Assembly: GCA_036725605.1 (NCBI GenBank)
Contig: DAIMDW010000005.1
Location: 124,001-188,000, forward strand
Length of the DNA: 64,000 nt
Origin: CALBTQ01 sp036725605
Lineage (GTDB): Bacteria; Lernaellota; Lernaellaia; Lernaellales; Lernaellaceae
Direction: 5' to 3'
A model generated the notes under the pieces. That model was not told where the DNA came from and searched no databases. It worked only from the letters and a program-made list of their open reading frames with translations. Position numbers and translations under genes: made by a program. Below are positions 44,616 through 52,296 of the stretch, piece after piece; the first letter of the stretch is position 1; every line of letters begins with the position of its first letter.

Positions 44616-45566
44616 ATGTCCAAACGCCGATTGACCTCGAAAACACGCCGGCTGATTCGCCGCCTGGCGTTTGTCGTCGTCGCCGTCATGGCGGGAATCA
44701 TCGCCATTCCCGTATCGGCCGAATTGGCTTTTCGTCTGGCCTCCGGATTGATCAAAACCTCTTTGTATCAAAAGACGGAGCGGCAGTTGTCCGCGCCGCG
44801 CTCCGTGCTGTGCCTCGGCGACAGCTTCACGCAGGGCGTCGGCGCCGCCGAAGGATACGACTGGCCGTCGCAGTTGTCGGTGCTGATCGACCGCCTGAGC
44901 GGACCGGGCGAATGGGATGTCGTCAACTGGGGCCGGGCCGGCGGCAACAGCGTGCAGGCGCGCGAATTCGGCGAACGTTTTTTCGCCAATCACCCGGAAC
45001 GCGTGCGGTTGGTCATCTTCGCCTCCGGCAACAACAACGTATACAATTTTCAGGGCGCGCCGATGTTGCCGCCGGAGCTGGCCGAAGGCAGTCGGGCGTT
45101 GGCGGCGGACTATTTGTTGCGCAACGTCCGCGTGTATCACTTCGGCCGTCGTAGCGTCGAACTGCTGACTCAGGTGAAACAACTCGAAGACGCCGGAAAG
45201 GCCGAACCGACCCAGGCCTTATTGAGCGTGGAAGAGGCGGCGGAACGGGATTTCCTGGCGCGGTGGATCCAACGAGACATTACGCTGCTGCGCCGACAAC
45301 TGCGGGAACACAACGTCAAAATCGCCCTGCTCAATTATTGGTTCGGGTGCCCGTGGGTGGATCAGGCCTACGCCGCTTTGCCGCCCGGCGACGATTTGAT
45401 CTTGATCGACGTTACCCGCTTCGGATTGGATTTGCCGCTGGAACTGCTCACGAAACGTTTCTCCAACGGCGAAGACAGGCATCCGAACAAGTACGGTTAC
45501 GCGCGCATGGCCGAGATCGTCTTTGCCGAACTGCGGCGGGCGGGATGGTTGGCGATCGACGGTTGA
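44616..45566 (+). CDS. Membrane-anchored SGNH/GDSL hydrolase
   Basis: A 316-residue protein from ATG 44616 (MSKRRLTSKTRRLIRRLA). One N-terminal membrane helix (~15-35) is followed by an SGNH domain. Block I is LCLGDSFTQGVGA with Ser; block II Gly is in NWGRAGGNS; block III is FASGNNNVY; the Asp-x-x-His pair is in DRHPNKYGYARMAEIVFAEL. The set is complete, so it is probably an active esterase or acyl hydrolase working outside the cytoplasm. It is divergent from the Cys-rich protein. Confidence 0.88.
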   Translation: MSKRRLTSKTRRLIRRLAFVVVAVMAGIIAIPVSAELAFRLASGLIKTSLYQKTERQLSAPRSVLCLGDSFTQGVGAAEGYDWPSQLSVLIDRLSGPGEWDVVNWGRAGGNSVQAREFGERFFANHPERVRLVIFASGNNNVYNFQGAPMLPPELAEGSRALAADYLLRNVRVYHFGRRSVELLTQVKQLEDAGKAEPTQALLSVEEAAERDFLARWIQRDITLLRRQLREHNVKIALLNYWFGCPWVDQAYAALPPGDDLILIDVTRFGLDLPLELLTKRFSNGEDRHPNKYGYARMAEIVFAELRRAGWLAIDG

Positions 45567-45616
45567 TTGACCTTTCGCGCGGCTGGTATCATCGCGCAAA
45601 CCCGTGGAGAAAAATC

Positions 45617-46525
45617 GTGCGCATCCGGCTGATGGTCATTTTGCTGTGCCTGCTGGCGACGACCGCCTGGGCCGAATCCGGCGTGGTCGCCTGGCGCGCG
45701 CCCGACGGTGCGGTGCTCTGGCGCGGCGGCGAACCGGCCGCCTGGGAACTGCTGGACGCCGACGGCGACGGCGCGCCCGAAGTCGCCGTGTTTCTCGCCG
45801 GCGCGATGTACACCCGCGTGGAAATCGACACCGACCGCGACGGCCGCGCCGACCGCGTGTATCTGTTCGAACCCGACGGTTCGGCCGCCGGCTACCTCGA
45901 CGAGAACGGCGACGGCGTGCTTGAAACACCCTCCGGTTCGCCCGGTCAACAGCAGGCCGCGTTGCGCGAGATCGGTCGCGGCGGCGCCCTGTTCAAAAAA
46001 GCGTTGGAGATGCGCCTGGCCGCGCAGGCCGGGGAACTCGAGCGCGTCGACAAACCCGCGCCGTCCGTCGAGCCGCCCTTCGCGCGCACGGCGGGCAAGA
46101 ACGTCGCCGTGTTCATTCGCCTCTCGCTGATTCCCGGCGCGCCGCCGGTGATGCTGCACCGCCGGGATTCGGTCGCGCAGATCGGCGAGTTCAACCTGCG
46201 CGCGCCCGCCGGCGTGGGTTGGGTGAGCAAGCGTTTCAACGCGACGATCCGCACCGACGCCACCGATCAACGTCCGCCGGAAAAGGGCGCGGTCGAATTG
46301 AACGTCTATCCGGTGTACGTGCTCGTGCCCGCCGCGACGGGCGAGGGGGCCGAGCAAAAGGTGATCCTGCAGATCAGCGGTCGCGTGTTGCGCCCGGGCC
46401 TGTCCGACGAACTGTTTTTCTTCACCCAGCGCCTCGACGCGTCGCCGTCGTTCATCCACGTACCCGCCCGCGACGACGCCGGGCGCGAAATCGGCCAGAT
46501 GCTCATCGAGATGATTTTGCCGTGA
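45617..46525 (+). CDS. Exported protein with calcium-binding-like DxDxDG loops
   Basis: A 302-residue protein with a GTG start at 45617 (MRIRLMVILLCLLATTAWA; GGAG seven bases upstream). The signal peptide cleaves after AWA. The N-terminal half shows EF-hand/dockerin-like loops: LDADGDGAPEVAVF, IDTDRDGRADRVYLF and LDENGDGVLETP. The C-terminal half (~150-302) is a strand-rich domain without a known name. It ends with a strong terminator. It may be periplasmic or secreted and bind Ca2+. Confidence 0.82.
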   Translation: MRIRLMVILLCLLATTAWAESGVVAWRAPDGAVLWRGGEPAAWELLDADGDGAPEVAVFLAGAMYTRVEIDTDRDGRADRVYLFEPDGSAAGYLDENGDGVLETPSGSPGQQQAALREIGRGGALFKKALEMRLAAQAGELERVDKPAPSVEPPFARTAGKNVAVFIRLSLIPGAPPVMLHRRDSVAQIGEFNLRAPAGVGWVSKRFNATIRTDATDQRPPEKGAVELNVYPVYVLVPAATGEGAEQKVILQISGRVLRPGLSDELFFFTQRLDASPSFIHVPARDDAGREIGQMLIEMILP

Positions 46526-46544
46526 TCGATTCGCCAATCAATCC

Positions 46545-46578
46545 AACGCCCCGGCCGCGCGCCGGGGCGTTTCTTTTT
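46545..46578 (+). terminator. Rho-independent terminator
   Basis: A 10-bp stem AACGCCCCGG (46545-46554) with CCGGGGCGTT (46562-46571), 7-nt loop, then TCTTTTT. It follows the Ca-loop protein gene by 20 bp. Confidence 0.9.
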
Positions 46579-46635
46579 AACAAAGGTTGCCCCCTTCGAG
46601 GAGGTGATTAGGTTTGGGCAGGGAGGTAGAAAATT

Positions 46636-47073
46636 ATGAAAGAGATCCGCAGCGAGACGACGATCGATGCGTCGGCGCAGACCGTCTGGCGCATCCTTAC
46701 CGACTTCGACCGGTATCCGCAATGGAACCCGTTCATCCGCGAGATCAGCGGCATGGCGGCGCCCGGGGGCAAAATCGAGGCGACGTTGCAGCCGGCGCAG
46801 GGCAAGGCGATGCACATCAAACCCAAGGTGCTTGAAGCCGACGCCCCGCGGGAGATTCGCTGGAAGGGGCATCTGGGCATCCCCGGCATTTTCGACGGCG
46901 AGCACGCCTTCACCATCGAGGCGATCGACGCCGATCACGTCCGTTTTTCGCAGCGCGAAACCTTCACCGGCGTGCTGGCCGGAACGTTGCTCAAGCGTTG
47001 GGGCGAGGCCACGCAGGAAGGTTTCCGGGCGATGAACGAAGCCCTGAAAAAGCGAGCCGAAACGGAAGCTTGA
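46636..47073 (+). CDS. SRPBCC (START-like/polyketide cyclase) domain protein
   Basis: A 145-residue protein from ATG 46636 (MKEIRSETTIDASAQTVW) with GGGAGG about nine bases upstream. It has the helix-grip fold pattern of SRPBCC proteins: an opening strand, VWRILTDFDRYPQWNPFIREI, strand repeats, and a long C-terminal helix (LLKRWGEATQEGFRAMNEALKKRAE). Such proteins bind hydrophobic ligands; some are cyclases. No catalytic residues are evident. Likely cytoplasmic. Confidence 0.88.
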   Translation: MKEIRSETTIDASAQTVWRILTDFDRYPQWNPFIREISGMAAPGGKIEATLQPAQGKAMHIKPKVLEADAPREIRWKGHLGIPGIFDGEHAFTIEAIDADHVRFSQRETFTGVLAGTLLKRWGEATQEGFRAMNEALKKRAETEA

Positions 47074-47106
47074 GCGATTCCAGGCAACTGTGATACATAA
47101 TCACCC

Positions 47107-47730
47107 ATGATTCCCTTGCGTGATTTGAATCCCACCAAACGCACGCCCGTGGTCACCTACGGCCTGGTCGCGCTCAATGTCCTTGTGTTCGTGTACCAGC
47201 TTATCGATCCCAGTGACGGTCTGCGTTTCGCCTGCGTGCCGCGCCAGATCATCCGCATTCCGCTCGATCGTTCGCTGTGGCCGCTGTTCACCATGATCAC
47301 CAGCGCGTTTTTACACGGCGGCGTGCTGCACCTGCTGTTCAACATGTGGTTCCTGTGGATCTTCGGCGACAACGTTGAAGACAAACTCGGCCCCGTGCGC
47401 TTTCTCGGTTTTTATCTGATGGGCGCGGTGGCGGCCGCGGCGGCGCACATCATCGTGTCGCTCGGCTCGCCGATTCCGATGATCGGCGCCTCGGGCGCAA
47501 TCTCCGCCGTGTTGGGCGCGTACCTGTTTTACTTTCCCAAGGCGAAAATCAAATCGCTGGTCATCTTTTTTATCGTGCCGCTGCCGGCGTGGTTGTTTTT
47601 GGGCATCTGGTTCGGCACGCAGATTCTTTCCACGCTCTCGACCGAACAGGGCGTGGCCTGGTTTGCGCACATCGGCGGTTTTCTCTACGGCTTCCTGATT
47701 TCCTTGCGCGATAAGAAAAATAAAATATAG
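47107..47730 (+). CDS. Rhomboid-family intramembrane serine protease
   Basis: A 207-residue protein from ATG 47107 (MIPLRDLNPTKRTPVVTYG) with about six helices. The catalytic Ser129 is in IGASGAISAVLGAY and His188 in WFAHIGGFLYGFL; the oxyanion residue Asn79 is in HLLFNMWFLW. All essential residues are present, so it is probably an active protease cutting transmembrane proteins. Bacterial substrates include anchored secreted proteins; the partner here is unknown. It lies 33 bp after the SRPBCC gene. Confidence 0.93.
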   Translation: MIPLRDLNPTKRTPVVTYGLVALNVLVFVYQLIDPSDGLRFACVPRQIIRIPLDRSLWPLFTMITSAFLHGGVLHLLFNMWFLWIFGDNVEDKLGPVRFLGFYLMGAVAAAAAHIIVSLGSPIPMIGASGAISAVLGAYLFYFPKAKIKSLVIFFIVPLPAWLFLGIWFGTQILSTLSTEQGVAWFAHIGGFLYGFLISLRDKKNKI

Positions 47731-47743
47731 GTGAATCACGATA

Positions 47744-47780
47744 CAAAAAGGGCGGCTGCTTCGTCGGCAACCACCCTTTG
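47744..47780. terminator. Imperfect hairpin, possible terminator between convergent genes
   Basis: AAAGGG...GG...TGC pairs with GCA...CC...CCCTTT around a short loop, flanked by T-rich sequence, in the 74-bp gap between the rhomboid and Kelch genes. Two mismatches make it uncertain. Confidence 0.4.
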
Positions 47781-47804
47781 TTTACTTTGATTCAGCGCCG
47801 TCAG

Positions 47805-49202
47805 CTAACAACCACAGCAACCGTCATCATCGTCGTCGTCGTCGTCATCATCGTCGTCGTCATCGTCGTCATCGTCGTCGTCATCGTCATCATCGTCGTC
47901 ATCATCAATGTCGTCATCGGTCACATCGTCATCGCTGATGTCATCGTCGCCGGTGTCATCGTCGCCGGTGTCATCGTCACCGGTGTCGTCGTCGGCCGGC
48001 GTTTCGACGGTGATGGTAAACGCCTGCTGTTTGGCGGTTGTGCCGTCGTCCACGTCGACTTCGACATCGTAATCGCCCGGATCGACACCGGTGGTGTCCC
48101 ACTCGACCAGGCCGTTACCGTCGATGGTCATGCCGGCCGGGTTGGTGTTCAACGTTACGGTAAGTTCATCGAGGATATCCTCGTCTTCCGCTTCGACCTG
48201 ATAGGTGTAGGTTTCGCCCTGCGTCACGGTATCGTCCGGGGTGGAGGTGATGATCGGTTCGGCGTTGGCGTATTTGTTGTAATAGGTGTCCGTGTTGGCC
48301 GCGGTGTTGTCGTAACCGCCGCCGACGAACAGGTAATTGCCGACGGCAACCGACCAGGGTGCGCCCAAGGCTTCGGGCAGAACCTCTTCGACTGTCCAGG
48401 TTCCTTTGGCGGAAGAGTAGGACTGTACGTAGTCGGTGTAAGTGGTCCAATCGGTCGTGCGCCCCCCGGCGATGTAAATTGAGCCGTCGATATAACCGCA
48501 AGCGCGGTCCCAGGTAGGATTCGGATCTATCGGCGTCAAGGCAATCCAGGAATCCCCGGCAATGTGGTAGTGATAAGGCGTTACCGCCGCTGGAGGGAAG
48601 CCTCCGGGCGTTGTGCCGGCCAAAAGGACATCGCCGGTATCTTCGATTCCCATGCAAGTCCAGGCAACGGACACAGGGATGTCGGTTCCGTTCGCTTCAA
48701 ATGTTTCGCTCGCCGGATTGAAGATATAGGTTGTGTAGTTGGAGAAACCGCCAAAACCATAGGCCAGGCCGGATGTCGGATCGTAAATCCAAATGTTGCT
48801 CTCATGTCCGGTCGTTGTGGGACCGTACGCCCAGGAATCGGTGTCCGGATCGTAGATCATTACCACGGTGTTGGCGACAAATGTTGTACCCAGGAAGGAC
48901 ATTACATATATTTTCCCGTCATAGACGAAACCGCCGGAGCGTAGGACGCTGTCGGGAGCATCGGTTCCCAATGACCAACTGTCGGTGAGGATGTCATAGA
49001 TACGAACCTTGGCATTGGCGACAAATGGCGTATTGGTGACGCCGCCAATTACATAGATTTTACCGTCGATGTAATAGGCAAAGTTTGTGGCTGCCGGTGT
49101 TTCCGGCATGGTGGACGTCATGGTGACCCAGGCGGCCGAAGCCAACGAAGTGGAAATTAGCGAAAAAACCAGGAATGCTATTATGATAGATAATCTTTTC
49201 AA
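47805..49202 (-). CDS. Secreted Kelch-propeller protein with Ig-like domain and poly-Asp/GCCGC tail
   Basis: A 465-residue protein with a TTG start (49202-49200) directly behind a strong GGAGGG site five bases upstream. The signal peptide cleaves near ASA (residue ~23). Kelch-type repeats (~30-305) include YIDGKIYVIGGV, YDGKIYVMSFL, YIDGSIYIAGGR and GNYLFVGGGYD. A putative-Ig (He_PIG-like) domain follows (~310-395: TVTQGETYTYQVEAED). The last ~65 residues are Asp blocks spaced by Thr, Gly and Ile, then a pure Asp run ending in GCCGC. That tail resembles a sorting signal in position and structure but matches none I know. Confidence 0.88.
   Translation of the reverse strand: MKRLSIIIAFLVFSLISTSLASAAWVTMTSTMPETPAATNFAYYIDGKIYVIGGVTNTPFVANAKVRIYDILTDSWSLGTDAPDSVLRSGGFVYDGKIYVMSFLGTTFVANTVVMIYDPDTDSWAYGPTTTGHESNIWIYDPTSGLAYGFGGFSNYTTYIFNPASETFEANGTDIPVSVAWTCMGIEDTGDVLLAGTTPGGFPPAAVTPYHYHIAGDSWIALTPIDPNPTWDRACGYIDGSIYIAGGRTTDWTTYTDYVQSYSSAKGTWTVEEVLPEALGAPWSVAVGNYLFVGGGYDNTAANTDTYYNKYANAEPIITSTPDDTVTQGETYTYQVEAEDEDILDELTVTLNTNPAGMTIDGNGLVEWDTTGVDPGDYDVEVDVDDGTTAKQQAFTITVETPADDDTGDDDTGDDDTGDDDISDDDVTDDDIDDDDDDDDDDDDDDDDDDDDDDDDDDDDGCCGC
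47823..47990. repeat. GAC/GAT trinucleotide repeat encoding the poly-Asp tail
   Basis: A long, slightly degenerate run of GTC/ATC/GTCATC units on the plus strand. It encodes DDDT/DDDD blocks of the Kelch protein and directly precedes the Gly-Cys end. Such tracts are prone to length change by slippage. Confidence 0.8.
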
Positions 49203-49239
49203 TTTGCCCTCCTCTTTTCCACGTTTAATTATTCTTTCT

Positions 49240-49268
49240 ATTTTTTTTTATTAATTAGTTGATGTCAA
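49240..49268 (-). promoter_or_regulatory. Possible promoter of the Kelch protein gene
   Basis: On the minus strand TTGACA (49268-49263) and AAAAAT (49245-49240) are separated by 17 nt in an AT-rich region upstream of the TTG start. The -35 box is perfect and the -10 box is weak. Confidence 0.4.
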
Positions 49269-49385
49269 TTTTATTTGAAAAGTGTTTTGTATCCAAAATC
49301 GGAAATGATCTTGTGTTGCGAGGTCTCTTTAATTAATAATGTTCGCCTAATCGAGATCCCATAACTACTTGGTAAGGACGCAATC

Positions 49386-49604
49386 ATGGAACAAATCTCC
49401 GAAAAAGATAAACAGATGGCGCAAAAGTGTGTCGAGTGCCCGGTTTGCTCCAAAGCGCGCGTCAAACAGCGCGGCTTCGCCTTCTGGTTCGTCAAGACGA
49501 TCGAAGGCGGTTTGTGCCCCTACTGCCAGGCGTACGAACGCGTCTACGGTCGCAAGGCGCACGAGCCGAATACCGAGATCAATCAGCCGTTCGCAAACCA
49601 GTAA
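49386..49604 (+). CDS. Small CxxC zinc-ribbon-like protein
   Basis: A 72-residue protein from ATG 49386 (MEQISEKDKQMAQKCVECP) with AAGGA about eight bases upstream. It has the cysteine pairs CVECPVC and CPYC separated by ~25 residues, the arrangement of a zinc ribbon. It also contains the hydrophobic stretch FAFWFVKTI. No family was recognised. The good ribosome-binding site and cysteine pattern support a real gene. It is divergent from the Kelch gene and ends about 130 bp before the nrdD promoter. Confidence 0.65.
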   Translation: MEQISEKDKQMAQKCVECPVCSKARVKQRGFAFWFVKTIEGGLCPYCQAYERVYGRKAHEPNTEINQPFANQ

Positions 49605-49732
49605 AACGGTCGTTTTCCGGGATTTATTTGCCCGAAATCGACGCGTTTTCGGCCGATTGTCCATATTGGCAATAAGGGCCCCATCTGTTGCGGTGCGTCA
49701 TAAAATTTTCCACAACATCTTGTTTTTTTCCC

Positions 49733-49761
49733 TTGACACGTCCTGTAGGGTTTACTAGTAT
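49733..49761 (+). promoter_or_regulatory. Strong sigma70-type promoter of the nrdD operon
   Basis: A perfect -35 TTGACA (49733-49738), exact 17-nt spacer and TAGTAT (49756-49761). Transcription would begin near 49768, leaving an untranslated leader of about 260 nt before nrdD. Confidence 0.75.
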
Positions 49762-49767
49762 CCATAA

Positions 49768-50031
49768 CTGCCCGGATGACTAAAACTACTTTTCAATTTT
49801 CTTTGAAATTCAACAGGCTAGCTCGAAAGAGTTAAAGAGGATTCTCAGGGAATGCAGGTCGTGAGGATCCCCTGTTGTTGGAACCAATTTTCAGGCACGA
49901 TTGGGGGAGTTGTCAGGGCGCTGGGAAGACGGCGTTAAGTGCCGTTTTTCCGGTCCGAAAGGGGGAGTTTTCTTTTCGGACCGCGACAAGGGCTAGGGTC
50001 AACCAATTCGACGCGACAGGATGGCAACTCG
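49768..50031 (+). promoter_or_regulatory. Long structured 5' leader of nrdD with terminator-like attenuator hairpin
   Basis: This fills most of the 427-bp gap before nrdD. Elements seen: a hairpin TTTCAA/TTGAAA (49791-49808); a G-rich central part containing GGGAATGCAGGTCGTGAGG; a terminator-like hairpin AAGACGGC/GCCGTTTT (49926-49948, loop GTTAAGT, one G-U pair) with a T tract; and a perfect 10-bp stem CGGTCCGAAA (49951-49960) with TTTCGGACCG (49974-49983). GGGGGAGTT occurs twice. Together this suggests transcription attenuation or an RNA sensor. Only part of a cobalamin-riboswitch consensus is present, so no known class is claimed. Confidence 0.5.
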
Positions 50032-52011
50032 ATGATTCGCTCAATTCGGAAACGAGACGGGCGCGTTGTTCCTTTTGATCGGCAGAAGATCACCGAAGCG
50101 GTATACAAAGCGTTTCGGGCGACCGGATCCAACGATCGCTCGCGAGCCGAGCGCATCACCGACGAGGTGGCCGATCTGCTGACCGTGTTGTACAAGGACA
50201 ACCGCCTCCCGACCGTGGAAAACGTGCAGGACCTGGTCGAGAAGGTCCTTATTCATAACAACCTGCCTACCATTGCCAAGCGCTACATTCTCTATCGCGA
50301 CAAGCACGCGCAGATGCGCTCGACCAAAAAGATGATGGAAGACGCCGTCGACATGATCGACAGCTACATCCAGAAGCTTGACTGGCGCATCAACGAAAAC
50401 TCGAACATGAGCTTCTCGCTGCAGGGACTCAACAACCACATCAGCAGCGCGGTGAGCGCGTCCTACTGGCTCGAGAAAATCTACACGCCCGACATTCGCA
50501 CCCTGCACAACGACGGCGATTTTCACCTGCACGACCTGGGGCAGATCAGCGTGTACTGCTGCGGCTGGGATCTGCAGGATCTGCTCAGCCGCGGTTTCGG
50601 CGGCGTGTTCGGCAAGGTCGAATCGGCTCCGGCCAAGCACTTCCGCACCGCGTTGGGCCAGATCGTCAACTTCTTCTACACCCTGCAGGGCGAAAGCGCC
50701 GGCGCGCAGGCCTTCGCCAATTTCGATACCCTGCTGGCTCCGTTCATTCGCTACGACAAGCTGGAATACGGCCAGGTCGTGCAGGCCATGCAGGAATTCC
50801 TGTTCAACGTGAACATTCCCACCCGCGTGGGCTTCCAGACGCCGTTCACCAACATCACCATGGACCTGACCTGCCCGACGTACATGCGCGAGCAGCCGGT
50901 GGTGCGCGGCGGCAGTTACACCGACGACGTCTACGGCGACTTCCAGCACGAAATGAACATGATCAATCGGGCGTTCTGTGAAGTGATGATGGCCGGCGAC
51001 GCCAAGGGCCGCATCTTCACCTTCCCGATTCCGACCTACAACATCCACGACGCCTTCGATTGGGAAAACGAAGAACTCGACATTCTCTGGGAAATGACCA
51101 GCCGCTACGGCGTGCCGTACTTCGCCAACTTCATCAACTCCGACATGAAGCCCGAGGACGCGCGCTCGATGTGCTGCCGTCTGCGCCTGGACAATCGCGA
51201 GCTGCGCGAACATCTCAACAAGCGCGGCGGCGGTCTGTTCGGCGCCAACCCGCTGACCGGTTCGATCGGCGTGGTCACCTTGAACATGCCGCGCATCGGC
51301 TACGAATCGGCCAACGAGGGCGACTGGTTCGGCCGCATCGACTACCTGATGAACATGGCCAAGGAAAGCCTGGAAACCAAACGCCGCGTGCTCGAACAGT
51401 TCACGCAGGACGGCCTGTATCCCTACTGCCGCAACTACCTGCAGGGCGTCAAAGAGCGCGTGGGCGGCTACTGGGCCAGCCACTTCTCGACCATCGGCCT
51501 GATCGGCATGAACGAGGCCCTGGTCAATTTCATGGGCGTGAACATCGCCGATCCGATGGGCAAAGAGCTGGCGATGGAAACGCTCAAGCACATGAACGAA
51601 AACCTCCTGCAGTTCCAGGAGGAGACCGGCAATCTGTTCAACCTCGAAGCGACGCCGGGCGAGGGCACGACCTACCGCCTGGCCCGCCTCGACAAAAAGA
51701 AATATCCGGACATCTTCGCCCAGGGCGACCAGGAGCCGTACTACACCAACTCCACCGCCCTGCCGGTCAACTACACCGACGATCTGTTCCTCGCTTTGCA
51801 GCACCAAGACGATCTGCTGACGCTCTATACCGGCGGCACGGTGATGCACAGCTTCATCGGCGAACGGCTCGACGACATCGGCGCGACCAAAAAGCTCGTG
51901 CGGCGCATCGCGGAAAACTTCCGCCTGCCGTACTACTCGATCACGCCGACGTTCACCATCTGTCCGGAACATGGGTACATCGCCGGCGAACACTTCGAGT
52001 GCCCGTACTAA
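50032..52011 (+). CDS. nrdD: Anaerobic ribonucleoside-triphosphate reductase, large part without glycyl-radical domain
   Basis: A 659-residue protein from ATG 50032 (MIRSIRKRDGRVVPFDRQK). It reduces NTPs to dNTPs under anoxic conditions. Residues ~3-95 are an ATP cone, the allosteric site. The ten-stranded barrel follows, with HDLGQISVYCCGWDLQDLL, MDLTCPTYMREQP, MCCRLRLDNRELREHLNKRGGG, and SIGVVTLNMPRIG. The protein stops at TICPEHGYIAGEHFECPY. Normal NrdD continues through a Cys4 zinc ribbon to a Gly in R-V-x-G-Y. Here that segment, including the radical Gly, is encoded separately 285 bp downstream, followed by nrdG. Confidence 0.93.
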   Translation: MIRSIRKRDGRVVPFDRQKITEAVYKAFRATGSNDRSRAERITDEVADLLTVLYKDNRLPTVENVQDLVEKVLIHNNLPTIAKRYILYRDKHAQMRSTKKMMEDAVDMIDSYIQKLDWRINENSNMSFSLQGLNNHISSAVSASYWLEKIYTPDIRTLHNDGDFHLHDLGQISVYCCGWDLQDLLSRGFGGVFGKVESAPAKHFRTALGQIVNFFYTLQGESAGAQAFANFDTLLAPFIRYDKLEYGQVVQAMQEFLFNVNIPTRVGFQTPFTNITMDLTCPTYMREQPVVRGGSYTDDVYGDFQHEMNMINRAFCEVMMAGDAKGRIFTFPIPTYNIHDAFDWENEELDILWEMTSRYGVPYFANFINSDMKPEDARSMCCRLRLDNRELREHLNKRGGGLFGANPLTGSIGVVTLNMPRIGYESANEGDWFGRIDYLMNMAKESLETKRRVLEQFTQDGLYPYCRNYLQGVKERVGGYWASHFSTIGLIGMNEALVNFMGVNIADPMGKELAMETLKHMNENLLQFQEETGNLFNLEATPGEGTTYRLARLDKKKYPDIFAQGDQEPYYTNSTALPVNYTDDLFLALQHQDDLLTLYTGGTVMHSFIGERLDDIGATKKLVRRIAENFRLPYYSITPTFTICPEHGYIAGEHFECPY

Positions 52012-52296
52012 GGCGCGCGCGGCGGGGAGGCCCCCCGTCGGTGTTCGCAGGTTGAAAAACGATGATTACGGTCGCGGCAACGACCTTATGGTTCCCGCCG
52101 GGGGCGGGAGGCGAAAACGGCACATTCGCCTGTTGTCGTTCGATCGTTGCGGATGCCCGCAATGCATCCGCGAGCGGGGAGTTGGCGGCTGATTGCACCG
52201 CCGCCTCGTTCGCCAGGCAAGAGGGCTGTGTATGCAACATTTTGTCACGGCGAACCGAACAAATTGAAAAATCGGTTTCGCGGGGAGGCTCTGATC
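52012..52296 (+). promoter_or_regulatory. Structured spacer between nrdD and the glycyl-radical mini-gene
   Basis: 285 bp without a credible gene. It has two strong hairpins: CCCGCC/GGCGGG (52094-52108, 3-nt loop) and GCGGATGC/GCATCCGC (52149-52171, perfect 8-bp stem, 7-nt loop). GGGGAGG lies eight bases before the next ATG. No group II intron ends (GTGYG...AY) or group I-type 3' G were seen at the break. mRNA processing or translational control of subunit ratio is a possible role. Confidence 0.45.

Noticed and set aside
47823..47990. Possible CRISPR or minisatellite array
   Set aside because: The units are 3-bp codons of an in-frame Asp tail without spacers.
49768..50031. Cobalamin riboswitch before nrdD
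   Set aside because: GGGAA and a short GGT...GTGA...ATCC stretch resemble part of the core, but the GCCACTG box and the rest of the consensus are absent.
50041..51993. 650-codon open frame antisense to nrdD
   Set aside because: High GC keeps the opposite strand open. The translation is low-complexity and rich in Val/His/Arg/Gln, while the sense strand has all NrdD motifs.
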